A stretch of 64,000 bases of DNA, taken from positions 248,001 through 312,000 of the forward strand of contig NZ_CP137552.1 of NCBI RefSeq assembly GCF_039691755.1. The letters run 5' to 3'. Origin of the DNA: Halomonas sp. Bachu 37. Its GTDB lineage: Bacteria > Pseudomonadota > Gammaproteobacteria > Pseudomonadales > Halomonadaceae. Position numbers and translations under genes: made by a program. How positions within the stretch are numbered: position 1 is the stretch's first letter; every line of letters begins with the position of its first letter. Shown one piece after another: positions 1-7,766 of the stretch. The notes below the pieces were generated by a model. The model saw only the letters and a program-made list of their open reading frames with translations, searched no databases and was not told the origin of the DNA.

Positions 1-325
1 TTCAATAATAGGTGCCTTCAGCAAGAAAGGCTAGCCCTAAAGAAGTAAGCGTTTGGCTATGTTGTGTAAGAAATAGATTACAAAAAGGCAGCTCATTGAT
101 TACATGGCTCATTCGTCTGCAGGAAAATCCTGGCTGGTTTCGCGTAGCGCCCCGCCTTCCGGAGAATGCATCGTCAGCGGGCCGTACCGGCATCTGCCTC
201 AACGTCAGTCCGGCGCGCCACAGCCTTGCTCGGCCGGGGCGCTTCACGTTGTGCCGGGCGCTTGGCCACATTCGCGGCTATGGTGAGTCATGTAAGCCAA
301 CTTATGACTCAACAAGGAGGAAGTC
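1..325. other. Leading stretch without a supported gene
   Basis: Several short overlapping frames are open here, but none has a convincing ribosome binding site or a recognisable product. The only clear signal is the AAGGAGG ribosome binding site at about 315-321, which belongs to the gene starting at 326. The promoter of that gene probably lies in this stretch; I could not pick one. Confidence 0.5.
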
Positions 326-811
326 ATGAATCGCTATTTGGCCGGTGCCATCGGCGGCCTGCTCGCCACCGTTCCCATGACGCTTGCCATGGAGGCGCTA
401 TATCGGCGGCTCCCTCGGGAAGAGCGTTATCCGTTGCCGCCGCGCGAGATCACCCAGGACCTTCTGCAGAAAGTGGAGGCGGATGCGTTATTGGACGAAG
501 ATCAGCGCGTCGAACTTAGCCTTGTCAGCCACTTTGGCTATGGTGCCTTCGCCGGGGCGCTGTACCCCGCCACACGTCAACGAGTCGCGCATCCTTTGGT
601 CTACGGCAGCGGCTACGGTGTGGCGATATGGGCAGCGAGCTATTTCGGCTGGATTCCGGCGCTGCATATCCTCCCGCCGCCCCATCGTCACCCGGCCAAT
701 CGTCGCCAGCTAATGATTGCCGTTCATCTGGTGTGGGGAGCCGGCACCGTATGGATCGGCGAATATCTGGCGAACCGACAGGACGCCCCCTTTCGGCAAC
801 GGCTGAACTAG
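326..811 (+). CDS. Small hypothetical membrane protein (possibly DUF1440/YagU-like)
   Basis: A 161-residue protein. The start is fixed by an AAGGAGG ribosome binding site five bases upstream. The N-terminus (about residues 5-22) is hydrophobic and glycine-rich, and further apolar stretches rich in Gly, Ala, Tyr and Trp lie at about 68-78, 92-112 and 134-148, which suggests an integral inner-membrane protein with short loops. The overall look resembles the DUF1440/YagU group of small membrane proteins, but this is only an impression. It lies just outside the accessory island and has normal GC-rich codon use, so it probably belongs to the core chromosome. No function is assigned. Confidence 0.7.
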   Translation: MNRYLAGAIGGLLATVPMTLAMEALYRRLPREERYPLPPREITQDLLQKVEADALLDEDQRVELSLVSHFGYGAFAGALYPATRQRVAHPLVYGSGYGVAIWAASYFGWIPALHILPPPHRHPANRRQLMIAVHLVWGAGTVWIGEYLANRQDAPFRQRLN

Positions 812-896
812 CCACGCATCACTTGCAGGCTCGGGGCGCTATGCCCCAGGTTCTCCTGCATCCGCTCGCTGTACTAGTTGACTCTTTGAAGCATGC

Positions 897-962
897 AAGG
901 CCGAAACCTCACGCTTCAATCCACAATTCCTGGTTTTTGAAGGCCTTTTTCTGGCGCGCAGC
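897..962 (-). pseudogene. Diverged fragment of the nirD 3' end
   Basis: Read on the minus strand this segment ends in AFKNQELWIEA followed by a TGA stop at 909-911. The intact nirD at 8091-8495 ends in AFKGQEVWIEA. The likeness continues about 12 bases past both stop codons. By eye, roughly four in five bases agree over some 45 bp, with a one-base length difference further in. Nothing upstream of the last 15-20 codons is recognisable. The fragment forms the left border of the island, and its intact counterpart forms the right border. Confidence 0.7.
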
Positions 963-1072
963 GACGCATCATGTAAGCAATTTCCTACACAGCGTAAGCC
1001 TTTTTAGAAACTTGCACGACCTTGGTCAAAACATCGGCATGTACGTAGATTTACATCTAAGAAAGCATTAAT

Positions 1073-1410
1073 TTGAGAGAAAATATTCAGCAAAAACATA
1101 ATACCGAACGTGAACGCTGGGATATCACCTTGGATTATTCATTTCTCTATGACGCGGCAAAGCCGCTGTGGTGGACATTTCCCGCGCTCGTGCTCCTGGG
1201 CATTCTCAAGTCCCGATGGTTCAAGGGCCTGTTCGGTGAAGCACTCGTCAAACAGCTCAAGGCGCGCTTCGAGCCCAGCAACGACCGAACCTGCCCGAAG
1301 TGTGGAAGCGGCATGGGAATTCGTGCCTAAAAGCGCGGTGCCAACGCCGGCAACCGATTCTGGGGTGTTCGGGTTACCCCAATTGCCGGGAGGTGCAGGG
1401 TGTTGCGTAG
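1073..1410 (+). pseudogene. Decayed NERD-domain nuclease with topoisomerase-type zinc ribbon
   Basis: The open part (TTG start, 85 residues) carries a single membrane helix (about 31-43, around PLWWTFPALVLLG) and then KSRWFKGLFGEALVKQL, which resembles the N-terminus of NERD-domain proteins. It jumps directly to a zinc ribbon start, CPKCGSGM. The nuclease core normally found between these parts is missing. After the TAA stop at 1328-1330 the same frame continues with KRGANAGNRFWG. A one-base shift at about 1366 then restores CSGYPNCREVQG up to TAG at 1408-1410, the second cysteine pair of a C4 topoisomerase-like zinc finger. So there are three lesions: an internal deletion, a stop and a frameshift. 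Confidence 0.7.
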
Positions 1411-1698
1411 GGGCGAGGGCGGCTGCTTTCGACCCCCTGGCGGACGCGGCGGAAATGGTGGCACGTTCACCCGTGTTATGCAGCCAGCACAATGATTGGT
1501 GTTATTAAGCCGAATAATTCTTAATATTAAATGGTTTCAATAGGTTAGCCGAAGGGTGACGCGCTAGATAACATGCTTGAACTTGCCGGCACATTTATCT
1601 TGTATCACAGCGTTCCACCTAATCACTGTTAGCACTACCAATAACGTAGCCCTCGGTGCATTATTAACAGGTTTGGATTTACCTATGGTGGTTAAAGA

Positions 1699-2982
1699 GT
1701 GAAGAAACCAACAGCGATTAGCTTATTTTGTGGTGCAGGTGGATGTTCTCTGGGCTTCAAACAAGCAGGTTACGAGATACTGTATGCGAATGACAAAGAT
1801 TCCGCAGCTATCAAAACCTACAAACAAAACTTTCCCAACGCTGTTTGTAGCAATGAAGATATTAACAATCTTAATTTCGACCAAATATTGAAAGATATCG
1901 AGGTTGATCCTGGTGACCTTGATGTCCTTATTGGCGGTCCACCCTGTCAAGGGTTTTCGACTGCTGGGACTAGATTTTGGGATGATCCAAGAAATCATCT
2001 TTTGAAGAGTTATATCAAAGCTTTAGACGTTTTGCGCCCAAAATGGTTCATAATGGAAAATGTTGAAGGGTTGTTAACTTCAAACAATGGGAAGTATGTT
2101 TATGAGGCGGCTAAGGCGTTTATTGAGGTTGGTTATTTTATAAGAATAGAAAAAGTATATTCACAAGAGTATGGGATTCCTCAGAGAAGAAAAAGAGTTC
2201 TAGTTGTTGGCAACAGAATCGGCCATAACTATAAAATGCCGGAGGCAACAATAAAGGTTTCAGGCCAAATATTTAGAAATTCAGATATAACCATTTCCCA
2301 TGCAATTGATACTCTGCCTAAAGCAGCTAATTCAAAAGATCAATTATTAAAACCTATTCTCGAACCTGCCCGAGATAAGTTTGATGTTTTGCTTAGAGGT
2401 AATGCAGTAGAAATAACAGACCACTACTGTCCTGTGATTAAAGGTATTCAGCTAGAAAGAATTTCCTCACTGAAGCCTGGCCAAACAATGAAGGACTTGC
2501 CTGATCATCTCCAGCATGAGTCATTCAGAAAACGGGCAAATCGACGGGTGGCGGATGGGACACCAACGGAAAAGCGCGGCGGTGCGCCTTCTGGATTGAA
2601 AAGATTAATAGGTAATGAGCCAAGTCTTACGATTACAGGCGCAGCTACAAGAGAATTAATCCATCCAGTTGAGGATAGGCCTTTGACGATTAGAGAGGCC
2701 GCTAGAATACAAACATTTCCAGATGAATTTGTATTTTGTGGAACTTCGTCTCAAAAAATGCAGCAAATCGGGAATGCTATTCCCCCTATGCTTGCCCGAA
2801 TTTTTGCAGAACATATTCGAGACGATTATGGCTTCTCAGGGACACCCAACAATGAAGGTAAGCTTTTAGGGTACTTATTAACGAAGGCAGGGGCGATGAG
2901 TCCAGCGCTAAAAGCAACAGACATGTTGTTGCTGGATCTCATGACTAATCAAAGGCAGAAACAATACGTACTATTTGGATGA
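1699..2982 (+). CDS. Type II DNA (cytosine-5) methyltransferase
   Basis: A 427-residue C5 methyltransferase, close to the usual size. Visible motifs are motif I FCGAGG (about 10-15), motif IV GGPPCQGFS with catalytic Cys83, motif VI ENV (120-122), motif VIII QRRKRVLVVG (about 162-171) and motif X QIGNAIPP near the C-terminus. The region between VIII and IX would be the target recognition domain. The start is GTG, chosen because motif I then begins at residue 10 as in the family. It is AT-rich compared with the nas genes and flanking chromosome, a sign of transfer. The endonuclease gene starts three bases after its stop, so the two formed an operon. The frame is intact, so methylation may persist although the partner is broken. 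The recognition sequence cannot be read from the protein. Confidence 0.95.
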   Translation: MKKPTAISLFCGAGGCSLGFKQAGYEILYANDKDSAAIKTYKQNFPNAVCSNEDINNLNFDQILKDIEVDPGDLDVLIGGPPCQGFSTAGTRFWDDPRNHLLKSYIKALDVLRPKWFIMENVEGLLTSNNGKYVYEAAKAFIEVGYFIRIEKVYSQEYGIPQRRKRVLVVGNRIGHNYKMPEATIKVSGQIFRNSDITISHAIDTLPKAANSKDQLLKPILEPARDKFDVLLRGNAVEITDHYCPVIKGIQLERISSLKPGQTMKDLPDHLQHESFRKRANRRVADGTPTEKRGGAPSGLKRLIGNEPSLTITGAATRELIHPVEDRPLTIREAARIQTFPDEFVFCGTSSQKMQQIGNAIPPMLARIFAEHIRDDYGFSGTPNNEGKLLGYLLTKAGAMSPALKATDMLLLDLMTNQRQKQYVLFG

Positions 2983-3938
2983 TATATGACCAACTCAGCA
3001 TTTCTCCGTAATCTGTATGCTAAATGCAAAATGCACGGCGCTGGTGAAGCGCAAGTAGTGATATCGGATGGAGAGCTGTATGCGCTTCTTTCCATCGCCA
3101 TCGATGACTTGGCATGGTCGCACGCAGATTTTGGGGCGAGTCGGGTTTCTACGCCTAATCCGGACTATTATAAAATTCCTTTGAGCTGGTTTGATCAGCA
3201 AGCTGAAGAGAATATTACGGCGAGTGAAGTAGAAAGCGTTTTGAGATCTGCTTTTGAGAAAGATAATGACTTTGGACTATACATAGAGAATCTAACCGCG
3301 CTTCATCGGCGAAGAGTCAAATATAGAAGAATTTTAGCAGCACAACCCATGCCAAACATGGATCAGATTGGGCCCAGATCATTATTGGAGTACGGGTGCT
3401 GTGAATCCGCTTTGCTCGCCAACTGGATGGTCTGGCGAAAGTGGATATATGACGTTGATAATCGCTCGGCACAGGAAACGGGTTATTTATTTGAACCGCT
3501 TTTGGCTAGTTGTCTTGGTGGTGAACCTGTTGGATCGAGAAATTCACCGGTAAAGCGATTAGGTTTTGTACGAAAAGTTGGCTCGCAAGCAACGGTCGAT
3601 GCACGCCACGCATACCATCGCCTTAAAGCTACTTGCCAGCTTTTCATAGCGTGTGGCGATGCGGCGTAATTCTTTAAGCCAGCCAAAGCAGCGTTCTATC
3701 GCATTCCGTTGCCGATATTTGGGTTTATCGAACCGTCTGGGTAGACCAGGCCGGGTTCTTCGGTGCATGTTGCGCTGAGCAATCATGGGTTTCATGCCGT
3801 GCCTGTCGCAGTAATGACGCAGCTCATCGCTGTCATATCCTTTATCAGCCACCATATAGCGACTACGTTTGCGAGGACGCCCTGAAGTGACCCCCTCCAA
3901 AGCTGCACAGGCTATAGTGCAGCTATCAGGAGGACGAG

Positions 3939-4250
3939 ATGAGCAACGAACCCACCGTCAAACGCTGGACCGCCAAGCGTAAAGCCGCCGTGGTCATGGA
4001 TATCTTCAAGGGCAAGACCACCGTCGCTGAGGTGGCTCGACAGCATGACCTCACCGTCTCCGAAGTCGAGGGCTGGATCGAAGAGGCCCAACGCAACATG
4101 GAGAACGGGTTCCGAGCCCGGCCCAAGGATATCCGTGAGCAGTACGAATCCGATCTGCGGGAAACCAAGGAGGCGCTGGGCGAGGCTCACCTGCAGATCT
4201 ATGCATTAAAAAAGTGGCGCCGCCTGCTCGACGAGGACGACAACTCGTAG
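3939..4250 (+). CDS. IS3-family transposase orfA (helix-turn-helix protein)
   Basis: A 103-residue protein of the IS3 OrfA type. Residues about 8-45 (KRWTAKRKAAVV ... TVAEVARQHDLTVSEVEGW) form the expected helix-turn-helix that binds the element ends. The C-terminal half is helical and probably forms a leucine-zipper-like segment. A ribosome binding site AGGAGG lies at 3930-3935. Near its end the message contains A_AAA_AAG at about 4207-4213, a classical -1 slippery site. A shift there would produce the OrfAB fusion, the active transposase in this family, while the unshifted product usually acts as a regulator. Confidence 0.9.
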   Translation: MSNEPTVKRWTAKRKAAVVMDIFKGKTTVAEVARQHDLTVSEVEGWIEEAQRNMENGFRARPKDIREQYESDLRETKEALGEAHLQIYALKKWRRLLDEDDNS

Positions 4251-5065
4251 TGTCGTTGCAGGCGGAATTGGCCAACGAGGGCCATTCGGTATCGCTATCC
4301 AAGCTCTGTCGCTGGCTAGGCGTACCCAGGCGGAGCGTCTATTACCGGCCCAGGAGACGGCAGCGCTTGATCAATACAGAGCTGGAAGCGCGCGTAAAGC
4401 TGACCTTGGAACGCTTCCCCACGTATGGTTATCGACGATTGGCCTGTGTCCTGGGCGAGAATCGCAAACCCGTACAGCGCATCCTGCAGCTCAAGGGCTG
4501 GCAGGTGCGCAAGCGTCCCCAAGGTTTTCGGCCTCGTGCCAAGAGCTTGCCATCAGTGACCACGCAGCCTGATGAGCGCTGGGCCACTGACCTTACTCAC
4601 GTCTGGTGCGGCAAGGATCGACGGGCCAGCCTGGCAGTCATTATTGACTGCTGCACGCGGGAGATCCTCGGTTGGCGATTATCGGACAATGGCAGCAGCA
4701 ATACAGCGGAAGCCGCCCTGGAAGAGGCCCTGATCCAGCGACTCGGCGCTCTGGGACGAGTCCATCAGCCTCTGGCGCTACGCTCGGATAACGGGCTGGT
4801 TTTCAGCAGCCGGCACTACACGGCGACGGTGAAGGCGTATGGCCTGAGCCAGGAGTTCACGACGCCGTACACGCCAGAGCAGAATGGCCTCGTAGAACGC
4901 TTCTTCCGTTCATTGAAGGAAGAATGCATCTGGCTTCATCGCTTCGAGTCACTAGGCCAGGCAAGAGCCGTCATCGGTCGCTGGATCCGGTATTACAATG
5001 AAGAGCGGCCGCATCAGTCCTTGGGCTATGTGGCACCCAAAGCTCACCCGGCATTAGTCGCTTGA
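4214..5065 (+). CDS. IS3-family transposase orfB (DDE integrase core)
   Basis: This frame lies -1 relative to orfA and overlaps it, and it is probably translated mainly as the fused OrfAB product. The rve-type core is complete: ATDLTH holds the first Asp, LRSDNG the second, and NGLVERFF the Glu. Exactly 35 residues separate the second Asp from the Glu, which matches the D,D(35)E signature. An HTH_21-like segment precedes the core (ERFPTYGYRRL). The start given is the first possible in-frame codon and may not be used independently. Confidence 0.9.
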   Translation: MAPPARRGRQLVVSLQAELANEGHSVSLSKLCRWLGVPRRSVYYRPRRRQRLINTELEARVKLTLERFPTYGYRRLACVLGENRKPVQRILQLKGWQVRKRPQGFRPRAKSLPSVTTQPDERWATDLTHVWCGKDRRASLAVIIDCCTREILGWRLSDNGSSNTAEAALEEALIQRLGALGRVHQPLALRSDNGLVFSSRHYTATVKAYGLSQEFTTPYTPEQNGLVERFFRSLKEECIWLHRFESLGQARAVIGRWIRYYNEERPHQSLGYVAPKAHPALVA

Positions 5066-6154
5066 GGTGAGCAAAAACCAGGGGGTCATTACAGCCCGAC
5101 GCTACCTGGTAGATGAACTCTCTCCAATGTCGGAACGAAGTGCCGAGAATCTGCCTCTTGACCAGGGGTCAGCGTGAACGCCAGTGGCCAGCCATGGCGA
5201 TCACAAACCAAATGTATTTTGGTTGTTAAACCGCCTCGGCTGCGGCCAAGTGCATGGTCTAGCGGTTCTTTCGAGCCCCCTTTTTACCGCCTCCAGCGGC
5301 AGCGCGTGTGGCCCGCACGGAAGTGGCATCGATCATCCATGTGTCCAGGTCCATAAGCCCATCTTCACGTAACCTGAGCTGCAAGCGAGAAAGAACCGCT
5401 TCAAAGGTGCCATCATCACGCCACTTGCGGAACCGGTCATACACCGTCGACCAAGGACCATATCGCTCGGGTAAATCACGCCATTTGGCGCCAGAGCACA
5501 GCACCCAGAAGATACCATTGAGCATTTTTCGGTCATCCCGCCTGGGTCTGCCCATGGTTTGAGGGGGCGCCACGATATCTTCAATCTGTGCCCAGCCGTC
5601 ATCAGAGATTTCGTAACGTCCGACCATTGCTTTCCCCTATGCTGCTTTTGCATAGGGAAATTAGCAGATAAGGCTTTTCGTACAAAACCTAGACTCGAAT
5701 GGGCAACCAACTAACAAAGGTAGGCAAATTGATTGTCTGGTACCAGGCAATAATAGAACTTATGAGCTAAAGCTACGAGTTACCATTGCAGCTAGCGGGC
5801 AAGGCCGATTCGGAGAGGAGCTATCTTTTGCAGAAGAGAGCCAAGCTGCCGGTTTTACCCCTGTTCTTTTGGTGCTCGATCCAACACCCTCTACTCGGCT
5901 AACTGAATTATCAGAAAAATACATGTCATGTGGAGGTGCATTTTACCACGGCGAAGCTGCTTGGCAGCACATGGAAGAAGAAGCAGGAGAAGTTATTTCA
6001 GTTTTCATAGAAAACTACATACGACCTGCGATTCAAGGCATTGAAGAAGTTGAAATTTACTTTCCGAAGTCAATAAATTTGAGCTGGTCGGAGAATGAAA
6101 TAAAGGTGTCCGATAACTCCGCTTCTTATGTTGTTCAGCGCGTTTAAGTGCTAA

Positions 6155-7381
6155 GGAAACGCTGCGTAAATCCCGCCGCTGCTGCCCAGGCAGCCAACGA
6201 CGGGGTAGAATCTGGACTTTCCTATCACCGTCTGACAGAGCCATCCGATGAAGCAGATCTCGTTCGCCCAGGCTGAGCACCAGAACAAGAAGAAGGTTAC
6301 CCGCCGCGAGCGGTTCCTGGCGCAAATGGATGCCCTGGTGCCGTGGCAACGGCTGATCGAGGCGCTGTCACCATCCTACTTCCCCAACGCGGCAGGTAAG
6401 CGGGGCCGACCGCCGATTGGCCTGGAGCGCATGCTGCGGATCTACTTCCTTCAACAATGGTATGCGCTTGCCGACGAGGCGCTGGAAGATGCGTTCTACG
6501 ACAGCCAGGCCATGCGTGACTTCATCGGTATCGACTTGGCCATCGAGAGTGTGCCGGACGCGACCACACTGCTGCGTTTTCGTCACCTACTGGAAAAGCA
6601 TGCCCTGACCCAGCGAATCTTCGAGGAGATCAACGTAAGCCTGGCCGAGCAGGGCCTATTTATGCGCGAAGGCACCATCGTCGACGCCACGATCGTGGCG
6701 GCCGCTCCCTCCACCAAGAACAAGGCCAGGCAGCGCGATCCGGAGATGAAGCAGACCAAGAAAGGGAATCAATGGTTTTTTGGCATGAAGGCCCGTATTG
6801 GCGTCGATGCGGTCACTGGCCTGACCCACAGTGTCGCTGCCACTTCCGCCAACGTCGCCGATGTCACCATGGCGAGTCACCTGGTCCGGGATGACGACAA
6901 ACGGGTATACGGAGATGCTGGCTACACCGGCATGTGGAAACACTTGGATGAAGAGAAGGATGCTCCGGATTCCCGGTGCTGTGTCGCCGCCAAGCGCGGT
7001 GCCATCAAAAAGATGGAAGATAGCCCCATGAAAGCGCTGCTGCTGAAATTCGAGAAGACCAAGGCCAGCATCCGCGCCAAGGTTGAGCATCCCTTTCATG
7101 TCATCAAGAATCTCTTCGGCTACCGGAAGGTTCGCTACAAGGGGCTGGCCAAGAACCAGGCGCAGCTGTTCACTCTATTCGGTTTGGCCAACTTGGTGTT
7201 GGCGAAACGATGCGAGGGCCGCATAGACGGGGCCAGTGCGCCCTGAATCTGCCTTGGCAGCCGGATAATCGGCTACCAGGGAGAACAAACGGGCAAAACG
7301 GGCCAGAGCATGGCCGCTGATCCGTTGAATTGACCGCGCTGAGCACATCAGTTGCTCAGCGACGAATTGTTCAGCGGTTCC
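6155..7381 (+). mobile_element. IS5-family (IS5 group) insertion sequence, 1227 bp
   Basis: The termini are GGAAACGCTG at 6155-6164 and, read inward from 7381, GGAACCGCTG, with one mismatch. CTAA at 6151-6154 is repeated at 7382-7385. This fits the YTAR target preference of the IS5 group. The element begins only seven bases after the endonuclease stop codon. The CTAA target is part of the first box of an attC site, whose remainder continues to the right of the element. Confidence 0.92.
6248..7246 (+). CDS. IS5-group transposase
   Basis: A 332-residue DDE transposase, full length for the group. An N-terminal DUF772-like domain (about 45-120) precedes the catalytic domain. The likely catalytic residues are Asp in TIVDATIVAA (about 145), Asp in YGDAGYTG (about 223) and Glu in KVEHPFHVIK (about 281), with the following R/K-rich helix typical of the IS5 Y-(2)-R-(3)-E-(6)-K signature. 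The frame shows no lesion, so the element may be mobile. The codon use is GC-rich like the host chromosome, unlike the AT-rich genes it landed beside. Confidence 0.93.
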   Translation: MKQISFAQAEHQNKKKVTRRERFLAQMDALVPWQRLIEALSPSYFPNAAGKRGRPPIGLERMLRIYFLQQWYALADEALEDAFYDSQAMRDFIGIDLAIESVPDATTLLRFRHLLEKHALTQRIFEEINVSLAEQGLFMREGTIVDATIVAAAPSTKNKARQRDPEMKQTKKGNQWFFGMKARIGVDAVTGLTHSVAATSANVADVTMASHLVRDDDKRVYGDAGYTGMWKHLDEEKDAPDSRCCVAAKRGAIKKMEDSPMKALLLKFEKTKASIRAKVEHPFHVIKNLFGYRKVRYKGLAKNQAQLFTLFGLANLVLAKRCEGRIDGASAP

Positions 7382-7451
7382 CTAACAATGCGCTGCACTC
7401 GGACAATTTTTCCGCTGCGCTCCAAAATTTCCGGTGAGCGCGGCGTTATGA
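7382..7451 (+). other. attC: Integron attC recombination site
   Basis: The site starts CTAACAATGCGCTGCA and ends GAGCGCGGCGTTATGA. The TAAC at 7383-7386 pairs with GTTA at 7445-7448. The inner GCGCT boxes pair with AGCGC, with an extra base on one side as usual for attC. The middle is an imperfect dyad around GGACAATTTTTCC and the following GCTCCAAAATTTCC. The position directly after the R-M genes (ignoring the inserted element) and before the toxin-antitoxin genes is where a cassette junction should be. Confidence 0.8.
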
Positions 7452-7463
7452 AAAGCGTTCGTC

Positions 7464-7491
7464 TTGACGTACGTACATAAAGACGTACACT
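7464..7491 (+). promoter_or_regulatory. Promoter and autoregulatory operator of the toxin-antitoxin genes
   Basis: TTGACG at 7464-7469 and TACACT at 7486-7491 are spaced by 16 bp. The spacer contains repeated ACGTAC palindromic units (GACGTACGTAC and GACGTAC). This overlap of promoter and short palindromes is what YefM-type antitoxins use for self-repression. Assignment is by position and pattern only. Confidence 0.65.
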
Positions 7492-7523
7492 TGGTTAAAA
7501 GTTGAACACACAAAGGGTGCGTC

Positions 7524-7766
7524 ATGACCGGAATCACAGCAACCGAGGCGCGCAGCAACCTTTATCGGTTGATTGACGAGACCGCCGAATCCCACCAACC
7601 AATCGTCATCATGGGTAAGCGGAACAAAGCCGTCCTGGTTTCCGAGGAAGACTGGTCTGCAATTCAGGAAACACTTTATCTGCTTTCCGTACCAGGGATG
7701 CGGGAGTCTATTCGTGAGGGAATGGATACTCCCGTGGATGAATGCGATGAGGAGCTGGACTGGTGA
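7524..7766 (+). CDS. Type II antitoxin, YefM/Phd family
   Basis: An 80-residue antitoxin. The N-terminus TGITATEARSNLYRLIDE is the typical Phd/YefM DNA-binding fold (about residues 1-50), with PIVIMGKRNKAVLVSEEDW as its second conserved stretch. The acidic C-terminal tail ending DECDEELDW probably wraps the toxin. It overlaps the toxin gene by four bases (GTGA), so the two are translationally coupled. It probably represses the promoter upstream together with the toxin. The genes form one unit between two attC sites, which suggests a cassette that stabilises its array. The start ATG follows a weak GGTGCG-type ribosome binding site. Confidence 0.92.
   Translation: MTGITATEARSNLYRLIDETAESHQPIVIMGKRNKAVLVSEEDWSAIQETLYLLSVPGMRESIREGMDTPVDECDEELDW

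Larger units (their letters stand above)
3883..5093 (+). mobile_element. IS3-family insertion sequence nested in the IS427-like element
   Basis: The termini are TGAAGTGACCCCCT at 3883-3896 and, read inward from 5093, TGTAATGACCCCCT. The outer bases differ at two positions. A GCCC duplication flanks the element at 3879-3882 and 5094-5097. The length of 1211 bp is typical of the family. It carries the two overlapping frames orfA and orfB on the plus strand with a slippery A run between them. Both frames look intact, so the element may still be active. Confidence 0.9.
3559..5627 (-). pseudogene. IS427-like transposase (orfA/orfB), split by an IS3-family element
   Basis: The first frame (5627 down to 5259) encodes the N-terminal part beginning MVGRYEISDDGWAQIEDIV and includes DATSVRA, which holds the first catalytic Asp. 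It ends shortly after a GGTAAAAAGG tract, where a -1 shift leads into the second frame (GSKEPLDHALGRSRGGLTTK). That frame runs into the inserted element at 5093 and resumes at 3882. Removing the insert and one GCCC copy restores LPGSVGRPRKRSRYMVADKG exactly. The rest carries the second Asp (ADKGYD) and the Glu (NAIERCFGWLK). The TAA stop lies at the junction with the target (3559-3561). The gene is inactive as it stands. Confidence 0.9.
3562..5689 (-). mobile_element. IS5-family (IS427-like group) element, itself interrupted
   Basis: The ends are 16-bp perfect inverted repeats, GGTTTTGTACGAAAAG at 3562-3577 and its complement at 5674-5689. The dinucleotide TA flanks both ends (3560-3561 and 5690-5691) and is the likely target duplication, as expected for this group. 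Without the nested element (3883-5093 and one 4-bp duplication) the element would be 913 bp. The transposase is encoded on the minus strand in two overlapping frames. The element lies inside the endonuclease gene. Confidence 0.9.
2986..6147 (+). pseudogene. Restriction endonuclease gene split by nested insertion sequences
   Basis: The gene starts at 2986 and runs open to codon TTA at 3559-3561. An insertion (3562-5689 plus a duplicated TA) then interrupts it. Joining 3561 directly to 5692 gives an uninterrupted frame to TAA at 6145-6147 and a protein of about 343 residues. The joined protein has a PD-(D/E)xK-like arrangement: RQID (D206) and YELK (E217, K219), followed by RVTIAASGQGRFGEEL. 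Its place right after a C5 methyltransferase fits a type II endonuclease. An ApaLI-like family is possible from memory but unverified. Without excision only about 192 residues of the original protein can be made, and these lack the presumed active site. Confidence 0.85.

Noticed and set aside
12..329. Open frame of 105 codons at the start of the window
   Set aside because: No ribosome binding site, unusual composition with many Arg, Cys and Trp, and no recognisable product. The real gene with a good ribosome binding site starts at 326 in another frame.
1567..1640. TAACATGC ... CTGTTAGCA as an attC site upstream of the methyltransferase
   Set aside because: The outer boxes look suggestive, but the inner parts are not complementary and do not resemble the two other attC sequences.
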